NCBI RefSeq assembly: GCF_000774145.1
Contig: NZ_KN322987.1
Location: 916,747 to 980,746, forward strand
Origin: Pseudomonas mediterranea CFBP 5447
Lineage (GTDB): Bacteria > Pseudomonadota > Gammaproteobacteria > Pseudomonadales > Pseudomonadaceae
Direction: 5' to 3'
DNA length: 64,000 nucleotides
The notes beneath the pieces are model-generated. The model worked only from the letters and a program-made list of their open reading frames with translations. It was not told where the DNA came from and searched no databases. The translations under genes were made by a program, and so were the position numbers. Below are positions 17,532 to 25,041 of this stretch, one piece after another. The stretch's first letter is position 1. Each line of letters begins with the position of its first letter.

Positions 17532-17975
17532 TTACGCGCGACGCGCGTCCAGGCTGAAACGACCTGCACCAAAGGCGACAACCTGCAACAGGCCGCCCGC
17601 CATGGCGATGTTCTTGAAGAAATGGATGAACTGGTTCTGGTTACCCAGCTGGTTATGGAACGCCAACGCCGTGGCAACGCTGAACAAGGCCAGCCCGGCC
17701 GCGACCAGACGCGTGCGGTAGCCCAGGATCAGCGCGATCCCCCCACCCACTTCCACCAGGATGGCGATGGCCAGCGCCAGGCTCGGGAACGGCAAGCCGA
17801 CCGATTCGATGTAGGCGATCATGCCGGCCGACGCGCCGATCTTGGAGACGCCGGAAAGCAGGAAGATGGCGCTCAGCAAGATACGACCGGAAAGCGCAAC
17901 CGATGAAGACAGTGTGCTGGCGGAACCGATGGCAGTGTTGGCAAGGGTGCTGGACGACGGGTTGAATTGAGTCAC
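17532..17975 (-). CDS. DoxX-family inner-membrane protein
   Basis: 147 aa from a GTG start at 17975, which has GAGGAAA 7-8 bases upstream; a longer frame to 18044 has no such site. Four hydrophobic helices with the DoxX pattern (LLSAIFLLSGVSKIG; VEVGGGIALILGYRTRLVA). DoxX proteins are small membrane proteins linked to thiol or quinone redox systems. It is cotranscribed with the oxidoreductase downstream and divergent from a second, distantly related DoxX gene. Confidence 0.84.
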   Translation of the reverse strand: MTQFNPSSSTLANTAIGSASTLSSSVALSGRILLSAIFLLSGVSKIGASAGMIAYIESVGLPFPSLALAIAILVEVGGGIALILGYRTRLVAAGLALFSVATALAFHNQLGNQNQFIHFFKNIAMAGGLLQVVAFGAGRFSLDARRA

Positions 17976-18316
17976 GGCGATTTCCTCTGGAAGGGCCCAC
18001 CACCTTGGTGAACCGCAATGAGGGAAATTCTGCGGGCAATTCACTTATCTAAAAAGACGCCTAATTTCGATTATCAAGTTCTACAAAATAGAAAAGCTGC
18101 CCTCCTGCCGACGGATCAGGGTTTGGCGCTGCGCGCGTGCCTCGGGCGGGTCGATTGTTCTTCTTGATTGAATTCACATGGCAACTTCCCGGGATTTATC
18201 TCTTCGTCCCAAACAAGAAAAATGCCCTCCAGACCCGCCGAGGTCAGCGCGTCCCGGGGTGCCGGATCCCGCCACCAACACCGATCATGTCATCAGCCAC
18301 TGCGCAAGGACTCCCC
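17976..18316. promoter_or_regulatory. Divergent intergenic region between two DoxX genes
   Basis: 341 bases without a supported gene. The stretch 18045-18105 is AT-rich compared with its surroundings and most likely holds the two promoters. I see no strong palindrome and no regulator gene beside it. Confidence 0.5.
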
Positions 18317-18793
18317 ATGACACTCGAAAACCCATCGCCGTTTCGTTCCGCCCTGACCACCCTGAGCGCGCGAGCCGCCAACCTCGAACCTTATCTGTAC
18401 GCCTTGCTGCGAAGCGTCTTCGCTGTCGTGCTGTTGACCCACGGACTGCCCAAGGCGCTGGGAACCTCCCACGGCTCGATGGCCGACCCCATGGCCGCTT
18501 CGATCAACCTCATCCAGAACGTGATGGGGCTGCCTTTTGCTGCGCAACTCGCTTTTCTGGTCATGCTGCTGGAAACAGCAGGCGCCCTCCTGTTGGCGAT
18601 GGGCCTCGCCACGAGGTTGGTCGCCCTGCTTATCGCCCTTCAAATGCTTGCCATCAGCTATGCGCTGGGACCGACATGGCCTTGGATTGACCGGGGCATC
18701 GAGTTTCCGGTGTTGATGGGGTTTCTGGCGCTCTACATCGTGGCGCGCGGCGGCGGAGCGTATTCGGTGGATGCTCGCCTGGGACGGTACTGA
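18317..18793 (+). CDS. DoxX-family inner-membrane protein
   Basis: 158 aa from an ATG with AAGGA 6 bases upstream. Four predicted membrane helices (YALLRSVFAVVLLTHGLPKAL; LAFLVMLLETAGALLLAMGL, and two more) with the DoxX loop ATRLVALLIA. It is only loosely similar to the divergent 147-aa copy. Function within the family is poorly defined; redox balance of the envelope is the usual suggestion. Confidence 0.84.
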   Translation: MTLENPSPFRSALTTLSARAANLEPYLYALLRSVFAVVLLTHGLPKALGTSHGSMADPMAASINLIQNVMGLPFAAQLAFLVMLLETAGALLLAMGLATRLVALLIALQMLAISYALGPTWPWIDRGIEFPVLMGFLALYIVARGGGAYSVDARLGRY

Positions 18794-19173
18794 CATCTGG
18801 CGGGGCGAACATATCGGCTTGGCGGCGGGCGATCTCATCCTTTCGAACCGCTTTAACGATCTTATAGATCCATTGAAGCGACACCCCCCGCTTACGCGCC
18901 AAGTCACTTTGATGAGTACACGCTAAACCGAGCGGACTGCCTGCAAAGCGCGAATCCGCCGGTCGAAACCGATACGTCAACCATCGACAAAACACGGCGG
19001 ATTGGCCAGCGCACTTATCAGCCATGACAGGGACAGGCTGAGAGCAACGCGTCGATGCAGGTGACGACAGGCAGAAATCGGCCAAAACTAGCCGCTGGTA
19101 GGTAACCAAAATTGGCAGATCCAGGCAGGCGCCCTGTACTGGGAACTTAATGCATGAATCGAGCGGACGATTG
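18794..19173 (-). pseudogene. Fragment resembling a Mor-type phage transcription activator
   Basis: No intact gene lies in these 380 bases. On the minus strand an open frame (about 18810-18920) reads SDLARKRGVSLQWIYKIVK followed by a basic and charged tail ending in ADMFAPPD. That is the HTH of the phage Mu Mor/C family. The upstream part of the frame has no Mor N-domain, so only the C-terminal half survives. It marks the left edge of the accessory patch. A chance resemblance cannot be excluded. Confidence 0.4.
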
Positions 19174-19578
19174 TCAGGTGGCATCCGCTAAGTAGTAGAG
19201 GATGTACCCGGAATACACTAGAGAACCGGCCGCCACTTCGGCTTTGAAGCACTCTTTGATTGCATCCTCATCAACAAAACCGTAATCCGACAGCTTGTCG
19301 CTGGCAAAACTAGCAAGTCGCCATGCATCGAAGCCACTGATCTCACCATGAGCCCCAAAGTCAAAGTCTACTGTACCTGTGGGGAGGCTAACCGCACAGC
19401 CATAGCCGTGCTTGAAGTAACGAACTCCACCTTCAAGCTCTCCGTGCTGAGGAATGTCAGTTCCCACCCAATCCGTATTGGTCGGAGGCCGCGGGATACC
19501 GGACCGCTGCATCATTTCCACAGCGGCGCCGACGCTTGCCTGGTAGTCGCTGATCAAAATGGCGAGTTGTTTATTCAT
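19174..19578 (-). CDS. DUF6896-like protein, probable immunity-type
   Basis: 134 aa. The middle (GGVRYFKHGYGCAV, VDFDFGAHGEISGFDAWRL) is the signature I associate with DUF6896, small cytosolic proteins often found near polymorphic toxins. There is no signal peptide or membrane helix, and acidic residues are frequent. GC is visibly low (a sampled 60-base line is 48 % against 65 % in glcF). It stands alone: no toxin gene is next to it. An orphan immunity protein protecting against toxins of sister cells is the best guess. Family recall is from memory. Confidence 0.68.
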   Translation of the reverse strand: MNKQLAILISDYQASVGAAVEMMQRSGIPRPPTNTDWVGTDIPQHGELEGGVRYFKHGYGCAVSLPTGTVDFDFGAHGEISGFDAWRLASFASDKLSDYGFVDEDAIKECFKAEVAAGSLVYSGYILYYLADAT

Positions 19579-19698
19579 ACGGTCTCACGTTGTAGATAAA
19601 CAGCTGAATTCAGAAACCGCAAAAAGTAGCATTCGAAGCAACTGATGGGCCGCTATTGGCCGATCCACGCCTGCGTCCACCTCAAAAACGAAAAACTC

Positions 19699-20085
19699 TC
19701 AATTTGTAAGGGCTCGCATTATTTCGCTAACCACCGGCCTTGTGTATCTCTCACTGGGGTCAGTCTCAGGCGGGTCGCTACTACGAATCCACTCACCTTG
19801 ATCGAACGCTTGGTAAAGCGAGAAAGCAGGCTGAGGCATTTCGTTGGTCACACCCACCTCAACCACGGCATTTATGATCCCGTTCATGACGTCGTCGCAA
19901 AAATCATAGAGCAAAGATCCCTGTAAATAACCTTCCGCGACCGCAACGGACAGCTCGTTCAGCACATCTTGCGGTGTAACATCAAATTTCTCACATGTGG
20001 CGACAAGATCACTCAGGATCAAACCCTCTGCGCCAGCTTTTATCGAAAGCTTCTCGAGCTCACTCTTGGGTAACACCCTGATCAT
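19699..20085 (-). CDS. Hypothetical protein, immunity-like size and context
   Basis: 128 aa from an ATG with GGAAGAAG upstream. I do not recognise the family. The sequence is acidic and mostly helical, with LLYDFCDDVMNGIINAVVEVG near residue 60 and a C-terminal PVVSEIMRAL. No signal peptide or membrane segment. It has the same strand and low GC as the DUF6896 gene 120 bases downstream, so both may be orphan immunity genes from one acquisition. Confidence 0.55.
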   Translation of the reverse strand: MIRVLPKSELEKLSIKAGAEGLILSDLVATCEKFDVTPQDVLNELSVAVAEGYLQGSLLYDFCDDVMNGIINAVVEVGVTNEMPQPAFSLYQAFDQGEWIRSSDPPETDPSERYTRPVVSEIMRALTN

Positions 20086-20313
20086 GAGCTTCTTCCGGTT
20101 AGGTATGAAAGTACGCTTGCATCACTCATAAGTTTTCTATCCAACAGAGTGGCCGCAGTCGCCACATGTTCAATGCCATGCTGCAATACGGCTTCATTGA
20201 CGGTCAACTTCAAATCCAGGCAATATCCGCTTCGAGTTAGCAGCCGTCATTCCTTGCACCAGCCAAACGGGCTGAGTACGCTCTGAAAGCGCTTATAGCC
20301 ACGGGAGGTGCAT

Positions 20314-20532
20314 ATGGAAAGCCATGCAGCATTGGAAATCGAGCAAGCTGCTTACGATGAGTTTCTGATCCAATGGAACCAAGACGCCTTCCAACAACAG
20401 AGACTCGGTCAAGCCTTCTACAACTTTTTCAACCTTCATAAGCTCACGGATCAGAGATTGGTGACTGGCCTCTATGAGGCTGACGGTCAAAAAGCTACAA
20501 CCCTGATCTCCCGAATTTTCAACATCAGGTAG
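20314..20532 (+). CDS. Small hypothetical protein
   Basis: 72 aa. GGGAGGT sits 4 bases before the ATG at 20314, a strong reason to believe it is translated; an in-frame GTG at 20308 lacks that spacing. The product is helical with many Gln and aromatic residues (QAAYDEFLIQWNQDAFQQQR) and no membrane segment. Sampled GC is 43 %. Function unknown. The 228 bases before it (20086-20313) contain nothing else recognisable. Confidence 0.55.
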   Translation: MESHAALEIEQAAYDEFLIQWNQDAFQQQRLGQAFYNFFNLHKLTDQRLVTGLYEADGQKATTLISRIFNIR

Positions 20533-20600
20533 TAGCCGGCTACCGGCCAAGAACAGCCGATAGAATTAGGCTGACCGAAGTCCTGTTAGGGATAATTAAC

Positions 20601-20807
20601 ATGCTGGTTGAATGCCAAAGGTGCGACCAGGGATACATACGAGCAATGCGTGTCCGCTCTACAAAAATCTCACTTTGGGTGTGCGAAGAATGTGAAGCAA
20701 CGTGGAAGAGTCCGGCTGAAGTAAATGTCACCGAGTTTGAAGACTACGGAACGTTGATGGTTGGTATCGGACGCAAGCCTTTATGGTCAGAGCTGGAACC
20801 ACAGTGA
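20601..20807 (+). CDS. Small zinc-ribbon protein
   Basis: 68 aa. Two CxxC knuckles, Cys5/Cys8 and Cys28/Cys31 (VECQRC and VCEECEATW), 20 residues apart, form a rubredoxin-like zinc ribbon. An AGGGA lies about 8 bases before the ATG. The C-terminal half (EFEDYGTLMVGIGRKPLW) is non-metal-binding. Such short ribbons bind nucleic acid or protein; the exact role is unknown. Low-GC neighbours on both sides. Confidence 0.6.
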   Translation: MLVECQRCDQGYIRAMRVRSTKISLWVCEECEATWKSPAEVNVTEFEDYGTLMVGIGRKPLWSELEPQ

Positions 20808-20965
20808 AGAGCACGCCATAGGATGCCTTTTATCCAAGGTCTATTCTGGCTCGTCGAAGCATCGCGACACCCGCCCCAGCATTGCGAGGATCGAGATCCC
20901 GCATCGAAACAAAACTTTAGCAGTGCGCTCACCAAAGCCAGGATGCAGAAAAAAGGAGGCCGAAT

Positions 20966-21172
20966 ATGAAAGCGTCGAGAATGACTAAGACACACGGCTC
21001 TCACAAGGCTCAAAAGCTAGTGGAGCTTGGCTGGACTATTAAACATGAATTCAAGGCTGACAACGAAACATACGAGTGGTACTTGGAATGGGAACACGTT
21101 GAAGACCCTCCGTTGGGTTCCTCGCAAGATAATTGTGAGGAAGAATGCTCTATGCCGAACGATAATGGTTAA
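20966..21172 (+). CDS. Small hypothetical protein
   Basis: 68 aa. The start is set by a near-ideal AGGAGG 6 bases before ATG 20966. The central part (KLVELGWTIKHEFKADNETY, then EWYLEWE) looks like a compact alpha/beta fold, and the tail is acidic. I do not recognise it. It shares low GC and strand with the two preceding small genes but each has its own ribosome-binding site. Confidence 0.55.
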   Translation: MKASRMTKTHGSHKAQKLVELGWTIKHEFKADNETYEWYLEWEHVEDPPLGSSQDNCEEECSMPNDNG

Positions 21173-21207
21173 TGTGTTTTTGCGAGCACCACATCACTCA
21201 AGCACAG

Positions 21208-22206
21208 TCATATCCCGAACAGTCCCCGAGGGAATCCGGTTTCATCCGGGAAACCCAGCGCAGCAAATGGGCAGCCAGGTAACGCGGGTTTAGCCTCGAT
21301 GACGTCTGCCACCTGATGGATCCATTTCGAGTTGACGCCGATGTTTTTGACCAGATACCAGAGTATCGCGATCAGACCATAAAGACGGCTCTTGGCATTC
21401 GAGTCGAGGCCAAGCCTCTGAAAGTAGGGATCGTTTGGTACGGTGGGTACAGGGTTAGCTGAAACCTGGTTCCAGATGCGACTATGGTGTGCACACCGGT
21501 TGCGTAGGATGCTGATCTCCTGCAGCCATTCTTTAAGAATTCTTGCATGAGTGAGGCCGAACCGTTTGCAGATTCTGTTCCGATGGCCGTCTTTGAGTAT
21601 CTCGTAGTACTTCGATGCGATTCCAAAGTCCCATGCTTCGACGATCACCCAAAAGGGCATTGCTTTACGCTGCTGTCGATGCCACTCGATACTGTCCTCG
21701 CGGCTACGAGCAATTTGCTCTTCTTGACGCTTTGACCAGTCGTTCCAAATGTTGCGCGGCTTACCCTGTTTGGTCGTGAAGGTCCTGGTTTGCGAAGGAT
21801 TGATATAGCGGATGTCCTGATAGGCCAGCGGGTCGTGAAAACCCACCTCGTGAGCGATTGCCGAGCGTAGGTGCACCTCAACGCGCTCAATGGCATCCAG
21901 CATCAATTGGCGCAATTTTTTGTCGAACAGATAGAGTTCAATAACGGAATCGAAATGGGTGCCTGGGGTAAACGCGTTTTGACGTCGTGGTTTTTTACCA
22001 GCGGCGCACAGCACCACGTCCCCCCTGGCATCACGAAGGAATTCACGGCACGGATACCAGAATCCGCTCAAGCGGTAGTAGCCAATCTGACTGAGTTTAC
22101 GTTTGGCGCGGGGCACATCGATGATCTGCATACCACGACTGGTGAGCAGAGTGCACAGATCGCTATAGGATCGAAACGGCTTTGGCGGAGCTAATGGCTG
22201 CGACAT
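21208..22206 (-). CDS. Abi-family (AbiD/AbiF-like, Abi_2) abortive-infection protein
   Basis: 332 aa from ATG 22206; ATG 22236 and GTG 22257 are in-frame alternatives without better sites. The N-terminus (PPKPFRSYSDLCTLLTSRGM) is the usual start of Abi_2 proteins. Near residue 245 it has ILRNRCAHHSRIWN, the R-x4-H motif of HEPN ribonucleases. Abi_2 proteins abort phage infection, most likely by RNA cleavage. It stands alone in a low-GC patch with phage scraps, consistent with a horizontally gained defence gene. An additional C-terminal stretch of about 50 residues ends PRGLFGI. Confidence 0.85.
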   Translation of the reverse strand: MSQPLAPPKPFRSYSDLCTLLTSRGMQIIDVPRAKRKLSQIGYYRLSGFWYPCREFLRDARGDVVLCAAGKKPRRQNAFTPGTHFDSVIELYLFDKKLRQLMLDAIERVEVHLRSAIAHEVGFHDPLAYQDIRYINPSQTRTFTTKQGKPRNIWNDWSKRQEEQIARSREDSIEWHRQQRKAMPFWVIVEAWDFGIASKYYEILKDGHRNRICKRFGLTHARILKEWLQEISILRNRCAHHSRIWNQVSANPVPTVPNDPYFQRLGLDSNAKSRLYGLIAILWYLVKNIGVNSKWIHQVADVIEAKPALPGCPFAALGFPDETGFPRGLFGI

Positions 22207-22301
22207 CCTTTGTCCAGAAAAAGAAGGCCCGAACATAGTGCTGGACTGAGCCAGCACCAGAGGTTCGGGCGCTATTGGGTTAAGTATCTGCGCTCATCAC
22301 C

Positions 22302-22330
22302 GCGGCGTCAATGCGGCGTCAATGCGGCGT
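22302..22330. repeat. Short tandem repeat, 11-base unit
   Basis: GCGGCGTCAAT occurs twice in a row (22302-22312, 22313-22323) followed by GCGGCGT. It is in the gene-free stretch 22207-22784, where I found no convincing coding frame: a 64-codon minus frame (22319-22513) and a plus frame (22322-22756) lack ribosome-binding sites and family features. Confidence 0.6.
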
Positions 22331-22784
22331 ATGCTCCTCTGGACCGTCATGGTTTCGCCCCGTACAGGGCCAGCCGGATTTGGGCGTAACGCTCATCACC
22401 ACGCCCTTAATGACCTCCTTGCCCATCACCGTGGAAATGATGCGCAGCCCAGGCGTGTGTTGGTCGGTATCACGTATGAACGCTGCATCTTCGGCAAACT
22501 CATCGGGTACCAATCCTGGTCGCTGAATTTGCAGCCACCTGAGGAAAATATCCCGGTGAAGCGCTGGCCATCAAGGTCGTTACGATCAAAAAAACACCGT
22601 AAAGGGCACCTCCTACGCAACTATCGGAGTTTGCCTACAACCCCGGAAAAGGTCATCCATTTTATCCGGCGGGTCGAGCCCTTCAGCCATACATACCCAG
22701 TAACACCAAGCCCTAGTCCAGAGGCTACGTCACCTTGCGCCTTTGCCTACAACTAAGACAGAATCCGCCCGATTGTGTGCCCCG

Positions 22785-23007
22785 GTCCGTACCGGTAGCT
22801 TGGTTTCCGTCACTGCTCATCAGTGATCGGGTTTAGCGACCCGAAGGGTATGGACGCATCAGCACTCCTGATCTCGTTGCGGGTATTCATGTCTGCAATG
22901 CTTGTAATGGTGGCTGTGCGCGGGAGATCTTCGGGTCTGCCGGGCTCCTGTGCCCCCGGTTCGCTAACCTGCGTGCAGCCGCCACCCTAACTTGCTTAGC
23001 GACAAGT
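22785..23007 (+). ncRNA. Structured leader/repeat element upstream of the DUF6124 gene
   Basis: A chain of hairpins can be drawn: CACTG/CAGTG (22811-22825), CGGGT/ACCCG with loop TTAGCG (22828-22843), and a domain closed by GGTGGCTG (22909-22916) with CAGCCGCCACC (22976-22986). Inside the closed domain are AGATC-TTCG-GGTCT (22925-22938, a UUCG tetraloop) and CCGGG/CCCGG (22940-22959). ACTTG/CAAGT (22990-23007) follows, with loop CTTAGCGA echoing the earlier TTAGCG loop. It ends 32 bases before the DUF6124 ATG. I recall similar elements recurring before small DUF genes in P. fluorescens genomes; whether it is transcribed is inferred. Confidence 0.5.
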
Positions 23008-23039
23008 CATGGTGGCCCAATCAGGTCAGGAGATTCACC

Positions 23040-23399
23040 ATGTTCAAGGTCACACCCAATCCTCCGGATTCGGACCCCACCTCATCCTACTCAAGCCTCG
23101 ATCCGGAGAAATTCCACGAAGCTACTGAGCGGGCGCTCAACTACTATTTGAAGCCCGAACAGGACAAACCCAAGAAAGATCCGCCACCGGGCCAGCTCTT
23201 CACCGTCATCCCCGGCATCGACACCGAAAGTCTGCTCGCCAACCTCAGCGAGAGCCTGGCCTCGGCCAACGCCATGATCAACGACCTGGCGTTCGACCTT
23301 GAGGGGTCGCGGCGGCATGTTGCGCTGGGTATTCAGCAAGTCATCGAGTTGAGTGAGCTGTTGGCAAATCGGGCGTTGGATAACGTCGATCCGCGCTAG
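23040..23399 (+). CDS. DUF6124-family protein
   Basis: 119 aa; AGGAG lies 8 bases before ATG 23040. It begins MFKVTPNPPDSDPTSSYSSL, proline-rich and probably disordered, then a helical C-terminal part (ESLLANLSESLASANAMIND; HVALGIQQVIELSELLANRAL). This layout is typical of the Pseudomonas DUF6124 family, usually present in many copies per genome. No membrane segment. Function unknown. A structured leader precedes it, suggesting post-transcriptional or multicopy-element control. Confidence 0.8.
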   Translation: MFKVTPNPPDSDPTSSYSSLDPEKFHEATERALNYYLKPEQDKPKKDPPPGQLFTVIPGIDTESLLANLSESLASANAMINDLAFDLEGSRRHVALGIQQVIELSELLANRALDNVDPR

Positions 23400-23522
23400 C
23401 ACCCAGCCTGTAACGTGAGGCCGAGTCGGAACTTGTAGCCTTCCTGTCTACGGAGCCGCCGATTCACACCAGCACGAACGAGGTCGCCTGTGCATGTTCT
23501 TCAAACATTGCGCAGGCAACCC

Positions 23523-23580
23523 ATGGCCGACTATCTTCACGGTGTGCGGGTCGTCGAACTCAACGACGACCCGGCGCGGT
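23523..23580 (+). pseudogene. Scrap resembling the start of a phage tail-sheath gene
   Basis: The frame from ATG 23523 reads MADYLHGVRVVELND, very like the first 15 residues of P2-type tail sheath proteins (MxDYxHGVRVxEIN). Similarity ends after about 17 codons, and the frame then runs antisense into the FadL gene. The rest of 23400-23654 shows no other gene. It may be a prophage or tailocin scar. Confidence 0.4.
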
Positions 23581-23654
23581 TCGAAGGCTGCAAACGTAAA
23601 CCCCGCACCTTCGAAACCCTGCTCCATTCGCAGAGGTGCTGCACCCTTCGCGAT

Positions 23655-24929
23655 TCAGAACTTATAAGTGACGGACGTACCGAAACCGCTGGCGCTGTTC
23701 TTGTATCTGGAGCTGTAGGCACCCCGGCTGGCTGAGGCGTCGTTGACCTTCACACTCTCTTCCCACAGATAGGAGTAAGCGAGGTCGACGGTGACATTGT
23801 CCACGGGCGTCCACCCGGCACCCAGACTGACCACCGTGCGGTCACCTGTGGGAATACGTGGCGAACGGTTGGTGTTGTTGGTGGGCGACTGATCCACCGA
23901 AAAACCGGTGCGCAGCACCCATTGCTTATTGAGCTGGTACGAAGCGCCAATCGCGTGCGCCCAGGTGTCGTGCCAGTTCTCCTCCTCAGTGACACGGCTC
24001 AACGTGCCGCTCAGCGCGGGAGGCAACCCGCTGTTCTCGATGGTGATGTCCTTGAAGCGACTCCAACGTGTCCAGGTGCTGCCCAGGTACAGGGTCCAAT
24101 CGTCATTGAGTTGATGGGTCACCGAAAAGTCGACGGATTCGGGCGTGTCCACGTCCAGCGAAGCATCGTAACTTTCGCCGCTGACTCCCAGTAGGGAAAA
24201 GACGCCGCCGGTGACTTTGGTCTTGGCATTATCCAGGTGATAACTGACCTTGGAATGGTAGGTCACGCCCACCCGGGTGCTGTCCATGGCCTGCACCAGG
24301 ATCCCGGCGTTGAAACCCAGGGCGGTGTCGTCGCCCTTGCTGGTGAGTTTGCCGTCATTGGTCCCAGGACTGAAGGGGTTCAGGACCATCGCCGACAACT
24401 CACCGCTGATGCGGTTGATCGTCGGACCGAAACCGATGGAAACCTTGTCATTGAAGGCGTAGCTGATTGTCGGTTGGAAGGTCAGTGTCTTGACCTCGCT
24501 TTTGTTGGTGAAGTAACGACCAGCGAACCCGCTGCCGTAATCCGTTATCAGGCCGAACGGCGCGTAGAAACCGACACCGAACGCCCAATGCTCATCGATA
24601 GGTTTGACGTAGTAACCCATGGGCACCGTGACCACAGGCACCATGTCGCCGTCTTGCTGGCCGCCGAACGTACTGCGCGTCTGGCTGATGTCTGATTTGG
24701 CGAAAAGCGTTGCAGCACCCACGCTGACTTGCTCCCTCTTCAAACGAGACATGCCCGCCGGATTGCCGAAAACGGTGCTCGCGTCATCGGCGGAAGAGGA
24801 ACGACCGGCAAAACCGGTGCCCATCCCACTGATGCTTTGTTCATTGAGCGCAAAGCCGCTGGCGAACAGTTGCGAAGAGGCCAGCGCGACAGCGAGGCCA
24901 AGTGGAGTGTTGAGCATCATTTTTTTCAT
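23655..24929 (-). CDS. FadL/OmpP1/TodX-family outer-membrane channel
   Basis: 424 aa. A signal peptide (MKKMMLNTPLGLAVALASSQLFASG) is followed by the FadL hatch start FALNEQSISGMGTGFAGRSSSADDASTVFGNPAGM, here given in two overlapping parts of the mature N-terminus. The C-terminus GFGTSVTYKF ends in an aromatic residue as expected for a 14-strand barrel. FadL channels admit long-chain fatty acids or aromatic hydrocarbons. It lies 112 bases after the FabF-like gene on the same strand and could be the last gene of the RND operon. Confidence 0.9.
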   Translation of the reverse strand: MKKMMLNTPLGLAVALASSQLFASGFALNEQSISGMGTGFAGRSSSADDASTVFGNPAGMSRLKREQVSVGAATLFAKSDISQTRSTFGGQQDGDMVPVVTVPMGYYVKPIDEHWAFGVGFYAPFGLITDYGSGFAGRYFTNKSEVKTLTFQPTISYAFNDKVSIGFGPTINRISGELSAMVLNPFSPGTNDGKLTSKGDDTALGFNAGILVQAMDSTRVGVTYHSKVSYHLDNAKTKVTGGVFSLLGVSGESYDASLDVDTPESVDFSVTHQLNDDWTLYLGSTWTRWSRFKDITIENSGLPPALSGTLSRVTEEENWHDTWAHAIGASYQLNKQWVLRTGFSVDQSPTNNTNRSPRIPTGDRTVVSLGAGWTPVDNVTVDLAYSYLWEESVKVNDASASRGAYSSRYKNSASGFGTSVTYKF

Positions 24930-25041
24930 TGTTGGCTCTCTAGGGTGATAGCAGATGGTGTTGCAGGGAAAACAGTTCAGGCCTTGTAGCCAGTGGGTTG
25001 ACGTTCACGAGGAGAACCTGCGCAGAACATTCACGTCGTGA

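Noticed and set aside
21027..21293. 88-codon plus frame overlapping the 68-aa gene
   Set aside because: No ribosome-binding site; the overlapping frame from 20966 has AGGAGG.
22302..22330. Possible CRISPR-like repeat
   Set aside because: Only two and a half copies of an 11-base unit without spacers; no cas genes in the window.
22319..22756. Possible small genes in the gap after the Abi gene
   Set aside because: Overlapping frames on both strands lack start sites and recognisable sequence; left as non-coding.
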